The notes under the pieces are model-generated. The model saw only the letters and a list, made by a program, of their open reading frames with translations, was not told the origin of the DNA and searched no databases. Below, piece by piece: positions 53,649 through 61,005 of a DNA stretch of 61,863 nucleotides (the stretch's first letter is position 1; every line of letters starts with the position of its first letter). The stretch covers positions 1 to 61,863 of the forward strand of contig JAFYYR010000010.1 in assembly GCA_017557435.1 (NCBI GenBank), given 5' to 3'. Both the position numbers and the translations under genes were made by a program. The DNA is from Pseudobutyrivibrio sp. Its GTDB lineage: Bacteria > Bacillota > Clostridia > Lachnospirales > Lachnospiraceae.

Positions 53649-54866
53649 CTATCCCCAAACTGCCTCCAATAATTGTTTTTGTGAAGTACATCTTTCTTTA
53701 AACTCAGAATCTGTTAAGTTTTCCATTTTTTGTAAACACGACCAACAAAACCACGTTAAGTCACAGTTCTTACAATTCTTATACTTATCTGGGCTAAACT
53801 CCTCTAAGTTCTTAGAAAGAAATGTTTTTTCATTTCCTAGGATTTTTCTTATTTCTATTTCATCTCTAATATTCCCAAGGATGTACTTCTTTTGACAAAA
53901 CATATTACAAGGATATATCTCTCCATTTGCTTCAATAACTAGTTGATTATACCCAGCAGTACAAGTACAACACTTGAACTTAGAGTTACTACTATTCTTG
54001 GGAACCGATTGACTTTGTTTTATAGTGTGTTCTGATAATAGTACAGATTTGTTTTCAGCTGCTCTCCCGTATAACGACATTGCACGTAGCATTGGTCTCG
54101 TGCCTAGTTCTTCATTAAGCGCAAAATATTCATCTGTATACTTTGCATTGTCTTCAGTTAGAACCATTGAAGTAGATATCTTTTTTGCCCCCACTTTTTT
54201 TAGATATTGAATTGAATTGACAACTTTATCGAAAACTCCCTTACCTCTTATCAGTGAGCAAGTTTCTTCATTAACACCATCAATGCTTATATCAAAGCTG
54301 TCATATAAATTATTCAGCCTTTCTACATTTGAAGCATTAATTAATGTTCCATTTGTCATCAAACCAACTCTTCCAGTATAATTTCTTCTTAAATATTCAC
54401 TAATTTCAAAGAAATCTTTCCTTACTAATGGTTCGCCTCCCGTAATCGTTATTGAATCCGGTTTGGCTTTAATAATTTTATCTAGGTTTTCAATAACTTC
54501 ATTTGTTGAAAAATAATCACTAGAACTACCATAATCAGCATTGACCATACAATGTATACATTTCAAATTACATCTATGGGTTATTGAATAACTTATATTA
54601 TCAATTTTGTGTTCTTTGTCTTCTTGATATGCAAAAAAATTTATTTCCTTTAATTTACTTGCAATGGAATCTATGTATTCTGAATCCTCTTCATCATACA
54701 TCATGCCTTTAAGTTGATTTAAATTAAGATTATTCTCATTTGCATAATCAAAAAATTTTGCAGTTTCCTTAGGTAACTTTATCCATTTTCCGCTTAATCT
54801 ATTTAGAAAAATCACCTTTTCATTTCTTTCCAAACGTCTAATCTCATTACTAACATTCAAATTCAT
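53649..54866 (-). CDS. Radical SAM/SPASM peptide-modifying enzyme 1 with RRE-like N-terminus
   Basis: A 405-residue enzyme. Residues 1 to about 85 resemble a PqqD-like precursor-recognition element (IFLNRLSGKWIKLP, then TAKFFDYANE). The radical SAM core has C99-x3-C103-x2-C106 (HRCNLKCIHC) and TGGEPL. The C-terminal SPASM region has CCTCTAG, YPCNMFC and NCDLTWFCWSC. It is the first gene of the peptide operon, after a 300-base gap. It probably binds the leader and installs the first modification (thioether or C-C bond); which one is unknown. Confidence 0.93.
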   Translation of the reverse strand: MNLNVSNEIRRLERNEKVIFLNRLSGKWIKLPKETAKFFDYANENNLNLNQLKGMMYDEEDSEYIDSIASKLKEINFFAYQEDKEHKIDNISYSITHRCNLKCIHCMVNADYGSSSDYFSTNEVIENLDKIIKAKPDSITITGGEPLVRKDFFEISEYLRRNYTGRVGLMTNGTLINASNVERLNNLYDSFDISIDGVNEETCSLIRGKGVFDKVVNSIQYLKKVGAKKISTSMVLTEDNAKYTDEYFALNEELGTRPMLRAMSLYGRAAENKSVLLSEHTIKQSQSVPKNSSNSKFKCCTCTAGYNQLVIEANGEIYPCNMFCQKKYILGNIRDEIEIRKILGNEKTFLSKNLEEFSPDKYKNCKNCDLTWFCWSCLQKMENLTDSEFKERCTSQKQLLEAVWG

Positions 54867-55113
54867 AATTTCTATACCTAACCCTTTAATAATATGTTTC
54901 TATTTTTTATTTACTTTGCTTGTACTATATTTTGACCTTTACATTCGTAATAACTTCTAATTATCGTTTATTTCTGTTTCAATTATAATTAAAGAAAAAC
55001 TCTATTTTTAAAAACCCTTTATATGGACGATATATAGAGTTTTTTTTTAACTTGCTTCTTTTAATAACCGTTTACTTCTTAAATCTTCCTTTTACTCCAA
55101 TCGACTGGCAAAC
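54867..55113 (-). promoter_or_regulatory. AT-rich regulatory region of the peptide operon
   Basis: The 300-base gap before the first radical SAM gene. It holds a long-loop inverted repeat (AAAACTCTAT/ATAGAGTTTT, 54995-55045, flanked by T-runs on both strands) and a TATAAT (54982-54987, minus) without a good -35, as expected for an activated promoter. No clear pair of LytTR direct repeats was found. Confidence 0.5.
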
Positions 55114-55140
55114 AAAAAAAGGAATCCATATCTGGATTCC
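55114..55140 (-). terminator. Terminator after the LytTR regulator gene
   Basis: On the minus strand GGAATCCA, 4-base loop, TGGATTCC and seven T. It lies about 27 bases after the stop. Confidence 0.9.
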
Positions 55141-55166
55141 CTTTCTAAGCTTATATTTGTACAGAA

Positions 55167-55886
55167 TCATATCCTTCTATTCTTTAATATAAACTCCTCT
55201 ATTCTATTATTAAATGTCTTATATTTTAGTCTGCTTATTAGTACCTTCTCATTGTTTTGTAATGATACCTCCGCATGGCTATAAGAATCAACATAATTCA
55301 TGTTAATTAAAAAAGATTTATGTGTTCTACAAAACTTTTTTTTTGAAACTAATGTCTCAACTTTAGCTAAAGTTTCACTGCATTCTATTGGTTCCTTCTT
55401 ATTTGCTAAATGAATAATACAGTTTTTACCATCTCCTTCAATATAGATAATGTTATCTTCTTTTATAAATTGTTTTAAGCCATAACACTTTACTGCAATC
55501 GTAGAATCTTCCTTTATTTTATTAATATAGTCAAGCATTGTGGCAAAAAGTTTTTCTTCTTCTAACGGTTTTACTAAAAATCGAAATGCATCTACCTCAA
55601 AAGATTCAAAAACAACTCTTTCATATCCTGATAAAAATATTATTGTAATATCTTTATTAGATTCCCTAATTTTTCTAGCTATCTCTATACCGTTTTCGCC
55701 CTTATTTTCAAATTGGTAATCTAAAAAAAGCAAATCAAAATCATTACATTCTTCCAGAAAACTCTCGCCACTCTCAAATTGTTTTACTTTAAAATCAAAA
55801 TCTCTCTGCACCGAAAACTTTACCAACATTTTTTCTGTTTCAGCTCTTACAAATTCTGAATCATCACATATTGCAATCTTTGTCAC
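55167..55886 (-). CDS. LytTR-family response regulator (AgrA-like)
   Basis: A 239-residue regulator: receiver domain with CDD near residue 8, phosphoacceptor Asp at about 56 (LLFLDYQF), Lys in VKPLEEEK, and a C-terminal LytTR DNA-binding domain (about 140-239; EDNIIYIEGDGKN, CRTHKSFLINMNYV). Start taken as GTG 55886 with AAGGGG 8 bases upstream. It follows the kinase by 12 bases and is predicted to activate the radical SAM peptide operon and possibly itself. That regulation is inferred from location. Confidence 0.92.
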   Translation of the reverse strand: MTKIAICDDSEFVRAETEKMLVKFSVQRDFDFKVKQFESGESFLEECNDFDLLFLDYQFENKGENGIEIARKIRESNKDITIIFLSGYERVVFESFEVDAFRFLVKPLEEEKLFATMLDYINKIKEDSTIAVKCYGLKQFIKEDNIIYIEGDGKNCIIHLANKKEPIECSETLAKVETLVSKKKFCRTHKSFLINMNYVDSYSHAEVSLQNNEKVLISRLKYKTFNNRIEEFILKNRRI

Positions 55887-55898
55887 GTACAACACCCC

Positions 55899-57200
55899 TT
55901 ACATTAATTTAACTAAAATCACTGACTTAAAAATCCCATCTTCATAACTAAGTGTCATATTTCCGTCATATTTTTGTACTGTTCGAAATATATTTTGAAG
56001 ACCATATCCATGTATTTTATTGTCTAGTTTTGTCGTTCTAATCTGATTATTGATAATCGTTACATCTGTACTTGGATTTTCAACATTTATAACCCATAGT
56101 TTTTTTTGCAAAACTGATTTTATGTTAATTGCTTTTTTTCCAGGTAGTTTCGCGCACGCTTCAATTGCATTGTCAAGCAAATTTGACAACATAACCACCA
56201 TGTCTATATCTTTTACCTTTTCCGCTGGAATATAACCTTCAAATTTTATGCTAGTATTTTGTGTCGCCGCCTTTGTATCTTTTGCACTTAATATTGCATC
56301 GGCCATGATATTACCAGTATCATATTTAGGCTTTAATTCCGCACATGTTTCTTGTAATTCTTCTATGTAAGATAATACTTTTTTGTTTTCCCCTTCTTTT
56401 ATCATTACATGCAAAGCAAGAAGCAGGTTTTTTATGTCATGCCTAAATTTCTTAGATTGATTATCTTTTTCTATTAACTGATTATAATAATCAGTTGTCT
56501 GATTCATTTGCTTTTCAAGTAAAGCATTTATACCTTCCAAAGAGTTCTTTTTTTCTGTAACAATAATCATTCTTATTATCACTAGTACTATAGATATTAC
56601 TGTTATTATTAATGTTGTTTGAAAGGCCCTTGAGTTTTCAGTTGACTTAATCACGTTTGCTTCAATAACTGATAAAGTAAATAAAACCAATATGAATAGA
56701 AGATAATCTAGTGCTTTCATATCTGCAATCCAAATTGAAATCAATTTATTCCACTTTAATATCGCAAGTGTTATCAATGCTAAAAACAATAAAATTTCAC
56801 CAATAATCTCGTTTGTATGTGTGTAATTTACTGTCAGATCAAATACCTTTTTTATTAGCAATAGAACATTGTATCCTACAAATGACACTAGCTCTACAAA
56901 AAAAGCTATTAACATATAATTTCGTAAATTTATTTTATAGTAAGAACTTATTAATAATCCCGATTTTAGGAAAATAAATACCGTAAATACGAATTTAATT
57001 TGGATTTGTTTATAGCCGGCTAATACAACATATGTATATCCTATTATTATCGCAAGAAATATAATCCATTTAGTAAAAATCTCTATTCTCCGACTTTCCT
57101 TCACTGGTAAATCAAGAAAAAATTTTACGATAATATAAACATTTATTATCTCTAAAAAACACCAGAATAACAGAATTAATGCATTTATAATTTGAGACAT
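55899..57200 (-). CDS. AgrC-like sensor histidine kinase (GHKL)
   Basis: A 433-residue kinase. The N-terminal 200 residues have six to seven hydrophobic segments, as in peptide-pheromone sensors of the AgrC/ComD type. A coiled linker precedes the H-box FRHDIKNLLLALH, N-box NLLDNAIEAC and G-box HGYGLQNIF. I start it at ATG 57200, directly behind a run of eight G, which serves as ribosome-binding site; an in-frame ATG at 57215 lies before the run. Pairs with the LytTR regulator. The signal is unknown; no AgrB/AgrD is present. Confidence 0.92.
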   Translation of the reverse strand: MSQIINALILLFWCFLEIINVYIIVKFFLDLPVKESRRIEIFTKWIIFLAIIIGYTYVVLAGYKQIQIKFVFTVFIFLKSGLLISSYYKINLRNYMLIAFFVELVSFVGYNVLLLIKKVFDLTVNYTHTNEIIGEILLFLALITLAILKWNKLISIWIADMKALDYLLFILVLFTLSVIEANVIKSTENSRAFQTTLIITVISIVLVIIRMIIVTEKKNSLEGINALLEKQMNQTTDYYNQLIEKDNQSKKFRHDIKNLLLALHVMIKEGENKKVLSYIEELQETCAELKPKYDTGNIMADAILSAKDTKAATQNTSIKFEGYIPAEKVKDIDMVVMLSNLLDNAIEACAKLPGKKAINIKSVLQKKLWVINVENPSTDVTIINNQIRTTKLDNKIHGYGLQNIFRTVQKYDGNMTLSYEDGIFKSVILVKLM

Positions 57201-57273
57201 TCCCCCCCCTTTCATACATTTATTACCGGGTTTTATTTAATTTATTTTATTATAAATAAACATATTTTTAAAC

Positions 57274-57310
57274 AAAAAAAGTAGCATTGATTAACTAAAA
57301 TCATGCTACT
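57274..57310 (-). terminator. Terminator overlapping the stop of the 57301 gene
   Basis: On the minus strand AGTAGCAT and ATGCTACT pair (with GATT/AATC below), followed by seven T. The 5' arm contains the end of the coding sequence. Confidence 0.87.
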
Positions 57311-57702
57311 TCTACAGTTCCTTTCACATAAATGTCTGCAATAATATAATCATCGTCTACATTTATATGCTTCACCTTACAATATTTTATTTTTGATAGT
57401 TTTTTATTTTGAGCTATTATCACTTCTACTTCTGCTAGTTTCTCTCTAAAACTAATTAATGAATCCTCTAGCCTAATTCTAATTGCTGGCCATATAGAAA
57501 TCTCTTGGGCTATATCAGCCTCCTCTACTTTGTAGAATAATATACAATTATTATCATCTATCTCTACTAATAAATCTCCATCACAGATAGCTGTAATTTT
57601 CTTAATTGTATCTATCAATTTCTCTTGTAAACATATTTCAAATTTAGTATATCTAAATACTAATTCCTCGTGTTCTAATAGCTTTATTTGGTATTCCTCC
57701 AT
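57301..57702 (-). CDS. Hypothetical protein, 133 residues
   Basis: A soluble, acidic protein with no motif I recognise. It is mixed alpha/beta in appearance (LLVEIDDNNCILFYKVEE, then KIKYCKVKHINVDDDYIIAD). No signal peptide or membrane helix. Its ATG (57702) has no good Shine-Dalgarno, but a 7-codon mini-ORF with an excellent one ends 9 bases upstream, so translation may be coupled. It lies between dacA and the kinase, and its terminator isolates it from the kinase. Confidence 0.72.
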   Translation of the reverse strand: MEEYQIKLLEHEELVFRYTKFEICLQEKLIDTIKKITAICDGDLLVEIDDNNCILFYKVEEADIAQEISIWPAIRIRLEDSLISFREKLAEVEVIIAQNKKLSKIKYCKVKHINVDDDYIIADIYVKGTVEVA

Positions 57703-57711
57703 TCATTTTTA

Positions 57712-57735
57712 TTATAAATCCCACCAATCTGGCAT
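57712..57735 (-). CDS. Mini-ORF encoding MPDWWDL
   Basis: ATG 57735 behind GGAGG with 8-base spacing, seven codons, stop. The peptide is MPDWWDL. It could be a leader for translational coupling to the downstream gene, or chance. The frame has a stop eight codons before GGAGG, so it is not the end of a longer gene with an ATG. Low certainty. Confidence 0.3.
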   Translation of the reverse strand: MPDWWDL

Positions 57736-57879
57736 GTCCTTCTCCTCCCTCCATTTATTAATTATGTATTAAACAATATACTAAATTGCCTTTTTAAATT
57801 CTTCTTTGGAGTAAAAAGCTATATTTTGGGAGTAAATAGCAAATATTCAATCCCTTAATAGTCTATTTTTCTTTTCATT

Positions 57880-58818
57880 TTACCAATAATTATTAAATCC
57901 GTGCTCTATCAGTCTATTGCTCTCATAGTATCTCATGGAAATAACATTGCCATCTATCATGGTTCTGTTTCTAGCTCCTAGCACTACAGAAATTACTTTC
58001 TTACCATCTCTTTCGGCAACACTGACAAGGCACTGCCCTGCTCTATTGGCTGTTCCTGTCTTGCCGCCTGTTACTGCTGGATTGTAATAAATATTTCCAG
58101 GTATCATGAGGGCATCTGTATTAACTAGTATTCTTGGTGCAACACATAAATTAGTAGCTGGAATCACAGCCGACTGTAAACCAAAATACTTATTAAAAAG
58201 TGGATGCTTGATAGCCTCTGCAGTAATCAAATACAAGCTTGTTGCATTGGTATACATTTTTTTATCTGGATATCCAGATGGATTAGTGAAATTGGTATTT
58301 ACACATCCAAGCTGCGCAGCTCTAGCATTCATCATGGCTGCGAAATTTGGTACCGAACCGCCCAATAATTCAGCAAGCACATTACATGCCTGACAATCGG
58401 AGCTTACCATCATGGCTGATAAAAGCTGATCTACATTAAGCGCCTCTCCTGCCATAAGTCTTGGCTCCACATGACTAGCATCTGATGGAAGGCTCGCTAA
58501 TGCTGTACTGCTCACAAGCACTGGAGAGTCTAATGCAATATCTCCTCTTTCGATAGCTTCCACTGTCAGAAGCGCCGTCATGATTTTTACAGTACTTGCA
58601 GGCTCCAATATAGCATCTGCATTCTGCGAATAAATGACTCTTCCAGTGGTATTATTTGCAACAAGACATCCAGCTGCATCAAATGCTATAGCTGGCTGCT
58701 GTGCTGCATATTCCTCAGCATCTACAACGACATAATTGTACCAGGCTGCTGAAAGCATTGCTCCAATTATAGCTAATGTATATAATTTTTTCTTAATGTT
58801 CTTAAATAATAATTTCAT
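57880..58818 (-). CDS. dacA: Secreted D-alanyl-D-alanine carboxypeptidase (DacA family)
   Basis: A 312-residue penicillin-binding protein of the S11 family that trims peptidoglycan stem peptides. A signal segment (about residues 12-35) is followed by the catalytic SxxK (PASTVK) and by KTG (GGKTGTANRAG). At the SxN position the sequence reads SDC, so the usual Asn is missing; activity may be altered. The C-terminal domain of DacA is absent (the protein stops soon after KTG). ATG 58818 overlaps the DJ-1 gene end by 17 bases. Confidence 0.92.
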   Translation of the reverse strand: MKLLFKNIKKKLYTLAIIGAMLSAAWYNYVVVDAEEYAAQQPAIAFDAAGCLVANNTTGRVIYSQNADAILEPASTVKIMTALLTVEAIERGDIALDSPVLVSSTALASLPSDASHVEPRLMAGEALNVDQLLSAMMVSSDCQACNVLAELLGGSVPNFAAMMNARAAQLGCVNTNFTNPSGYPDKKMYTNATSLYLITAEAIKHPLFNKYFGLQSAVIPATNLCVAPRILVNTDALMIPGNIYYNPAVTGGKTGTANRAGQCLVSVAERDGKKVISVVLGARNRTMIDGNVISMRYYESNRLIEHGFNNYW

Positions 58819-59404
58819 CAAATCCCATTCCTTCTTTTACTACATTTACTTGCTCTTCTCCAATGATCTTTTTCATCATCTCAAAAGCAACTGTCGGTGC
58901 AGTCTGCGGACAATATGAAGTGATAACATTATCGTCTACTACGACTGGCTCATCAGGTATTACATTTACCCCAAAACCTGCTAATTCCTTTTGTCTATAG
59001 GCATCTGCAAGATGATATGTAGTAGCTTTTCTTCCGGCTAACACTCCACTTTTTCCTATAGGAAGAGCTGCCACACAAATACTTGCTATTACCTTTTTGC
59101 TATTATCGAATTTACGAATTAACTCTAGAAATCTCTCGTCGTAAGCCTCACTAAAGAAACCATATAAATGGTCTCCTCCCGGAATGGCAAGTGCATCATA
59201 GTCCTCTACATTTACCTCTGAGATTATTTTATCTACTTTGATTTCTGTTCCCCAAAATGCACTTTTTACATCTTTAGTAAATCCGCATGTATCGATTTCT
59301 ACATCAAAGCCGTATTCACTTTTTGCCCAACCGGCCACGTCGTAGAATGGAGCAAACTCCATCATCTCAAATCCAGTACAACAAAATATCAGTATTCGTT
59401 TCAT
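58802..59404 (-). CDS. DJ-1/PfpI family protein
   Basis: A 200-residue cytoplasmic protein of the class I glutamine amidotransferase-like fold. The nucleophile cysteine is in IASICVAALPIG (about residue 110), with the upstream Glu in FEMMEFA and the IPGGDHL loop. DJ-1 relatives act as glyoxalases, chaperones or deglycases; the role here is unknown. It overlaps dacA by 17 bases and follows a 34-residue membrane peptide gene. Confidence 0.92.
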   Translation of the reverse strand: MKRILIFCCTGFEMMEFAPFYDVAGWAKSEYGFDVEIDTCGFTKDVKSAFWGTEIKVDKIISEVNVEDYDALAIPGGDHLYGFFSEAYDERFLELIRKFDNSKKVIASICVAALPIGKSGVLAGRKATTYHLADAYRQKELAGFGVNVIPDEPVVVDDNVITSYCPQTAPTVAFEMMKKIIGEEQVNVVKEGMGFDEIII

Positions 59405-59431
59405 AAGTGCCTATTCTCCTCGCGTAGATGA

Positions 59432-59536
59432 CTACTTCTTTTTTGTTATGTGTAAACCTCCAAATACAGCCACACCTATACAAATCCATATTACAATGTC
59501 TGTGTGCCCTTGTCCCGCTGCTAAAATAGTTAACAT
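59432..59536 (-). CDS. Small membrane protein, 34 residues
   Basis: ATG 59536 lies behind GGGGG with a short spacing and the frame ends at TAG 59432. The peptide has a short polar start (AAGQGHTD), one hydrophobic helix (IVIWICIGVAVFGGL) and a basic tail (HITKKK), a typical single-span architecture oriented with the C-terminus inside. It lies 27 bases upstream of the DJ-1 gene and probably shares its transcript. Function unknown; too short for routine annotation. Confidence 0.6.
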   Translation of the reverse strand: MLTILAAGQGHTDIVIWICIGVAVFGGLHITKKK

Positions 59537-59635
59537 AACATCCCCCTTTACCTCAAACTACCTTTTATAACTGTACCATATTAATTCATCTATTTATACA
59601 GCTTGTAACTATTATCAGTGGAATTTAACTATTAC

Positions 59636-60178
59636 TCACTCCATCTCAACCTTCAAAAGCTTCCTCTTGCACTTCACGCTGTACTTCAAAGTATATGATG
59701 CCTCGCCCTTATCCATTGCTTGATTGATTTCTTCAATCTCTTTTGTGATATCCTCAATGTCTCTATACCAACCTAAGAATCTATTTAGAGGGCCAAATAT
59801 TGAGGTTGATTTTTCTGAGGCAAAAAGTGCATACTTTGGACTATTCTTTGAGCCCTTGAATTCTTGGCTACGAGCAACAAATGATGTATCCACTATTACG
59901 CCTTCATTAGGGGATGTAATTCTAATGCTTTTGCTAGGGGTCTGTAATCTTTCGCCTTCAAAGCCCGTCTCATCACTCTCTTTCTTATCAAGTAACAAAT
60001 AGTCTAGTGAGACATTAAGCTTTTCACCCAGAATAATTAGCTTTTCTACTTCTGGATAACCATCGCCTAATTCCCATCTAGAGACAGCTTGCCTACTTAC
60101 CCCCAGCATCTCTGCCAATTCTTCCTGAGACATTTGATTTCTTTTTCTTGTTTCTTTTAGATTTTCCGCAAAACTCAT
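59636..60178 (-). CDS. XRE-family transcriptional regulator
   Basis: A 180-residue protein. Residues about 5-60 form a helix-turn-helix (MSQEELAEMLGVSRQAVSRWELG). The rest shows a beta-rich region with NEGVIVDTSFVA and KYALFASEKS, probably a sensor or oligomerisation part. GGAGG precedes the start. Direct repeats upstream (60252-60281) may be its operator. It precedes the small membrane peptide, DJ-1 and dacA genes on the same strand. Confidence 0.9.
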   Translation of the reverse strand: MSFAENLKETRKRNQMSQEELAEMLGVSRQAVSRWELGDGYPEVEKLIILGEKLNVSLDYLLLDKKESDETGFEGERLQTPSKSIRITSPNEGVIVDTSFVARSQEFKGSKNSPKYALFASEKSTSIFGPLNRFLGWYRDIEDITKEIEEINQAMDKGEASYTLKYSVKCKRKLLKVEME

Positions 60179-60251
60179 GTTATTATCCTCCTTTCAATCT
60201 TTTATATTTAGAAGTTTATCTTTCTTGCCTTTATTTTCTACCAATTTACTT

Positions 60252-60281
60252 TTGCATTTACGCAACTTCAGCTTGCATTTA
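60252..60281. promoter_or_regulatory. Direct repeat TTGCATTTA, candidate operator
   Basis: TTGCATTTA occurs at 60252-60260 and 60273-60281, exactly 21 bases apart (two helical turns), about 75 bases upstream of the XRE gene. A fitting site for autoregulation, by position only. Confidence 0.4.
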
Positions 60282-60291
60282 TTATAATAAT

Positions 60292-60320
60292 AAAAAAATG
60301 GCACCGCAAATACGGTGCCA
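60292..60320 (-). terminator. Terminator of the atp operon
   Basis: On the minus strand TGGCACCG, 6-base loop, CGGTGCCA and seven T. It is about 15 bases after the last small gene. Confidence 0.93.
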
Positions 60321-60335
60321 CATAAAATGTACATT

Positions 60336-60569
60336 TTATTCTTCGGGATTCTTAGACTTACCTAGACCATGTCGTTGCTGGTAGACCATAGCCAACATGT
60401 CCTGTTGATACTTATCGTCATCGCTCAACACTTTAAGCTTGTCCTTTACTTCAGTTTTTCGTGCACGACAAACTTCCAGCTCTTTTAGCAACTGAGCCTC
60501 TTCATCCTCATAGGTTTTCAATTGTCTTTTAAGATCTTCTATGTCTCGCCTTGTATCAGCATCTAACAT
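60336..60569 (-). CDS. Small coiled-coil protein after atpC
   Basis: A 77-residue charged protein almost entirely predicted as coiled coil (heptads in IEDLKRQLKTYEDEE and ELEVCRARKTEVKD), no membrane segment. GGAGG lies 8 bases before the ATG. It follows atpC by 21 bases inside the terminated atp transcript, so it is co-expressed with the ATP synthase. I recognise no family; a link to ATP synthase is inferred from location only. Confidence 0.8.
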   Translation of the reverse strand: MLDADTRRDIEDLKRQLKTYEDEEAQLLKELEVCRARKTEVKDKLKVLSDDDKYQQDMLAMVYQQRHGLGKSKNPEE

Positions 60570-60590
60570 GGCGCGTTCCTCCCATTTGCA

Positions 60591-60995
60591 TTATTTAGCA
60601 AGAATATCCTGTCTAATTAATGCTTTCTTTAAAGCTATTTCAGCTCTTAGCAAATCTATATTTTCGGCCTTACTTGCTAATCGCTCTCTAGCTCTCTCTT
60701 CCGCGCTGCGGGCACGGCTTAAATCAATTTCATCAGGCCACTCGGCAATCTCTGCCAATATTGTCACCTTGTCAGGCAAAACCTCTGCAAGTCCTGCATG
60801 AACAGCAGCTCTCTTTTCTGATTCTGCCTCATGGATTGTGCAAATGCCCGGCGCAATAACAGTAGTCAAAGGAATGTGCTTTGGAAGCACACCGATTTGT
60901 CCTTCGACTGTATTAAATTCAACCATAGTAGCCTCACCCTCATAAAAGGTACGCTCTGGCGTAATGATTGATACTTTAAAGGTGTTATCTGCCAT
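60591..60995 (-). CDS. atpC: F-type ATP synthase epsilon subunit
   Basis: A 134-residue subunit of the F1 rotor stalk. N-terminal beta sandwich (FKVSIITPERTFYEGEA, EGQIGVLPKHIPL) and C-terminal helical hairpin (SRARSAEERARERLASK, DLLRAEIALKKALIR) are both present, so it can both couple and inhibit. It follows atpD by 10 bases. Confidence 0.96.
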   Translation of the reverse strand: MADNTFKVSIITPERTFYEGEATMVEFNTVEGQIGVLPKHIPLTTVIAPGICTIHEAESEKRAAVHAGLAEVLPDKVTILAEIAEWPDEIDLSRARSAEERARERLASKAENIDLLRAEIALKKALIRQDILAK

Positions 60996-61005
60996 TTGCC
61001 ACCTC

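Noticed and set aside
54867-55113. AgrA-type direct repeats upstream of the peptide operon
   Set aside because: ACGGTT and CAAGTT occur on the minus strand but 17 bases apart, not the 21-22 expected, and they match poorly.
55899-57215. A full agr system with AgrB and AgrD
   Set aside because: No AgrB-like membrane protease or AgrD-like cyclic peptide gene was seen around the kinase/regulator pair.
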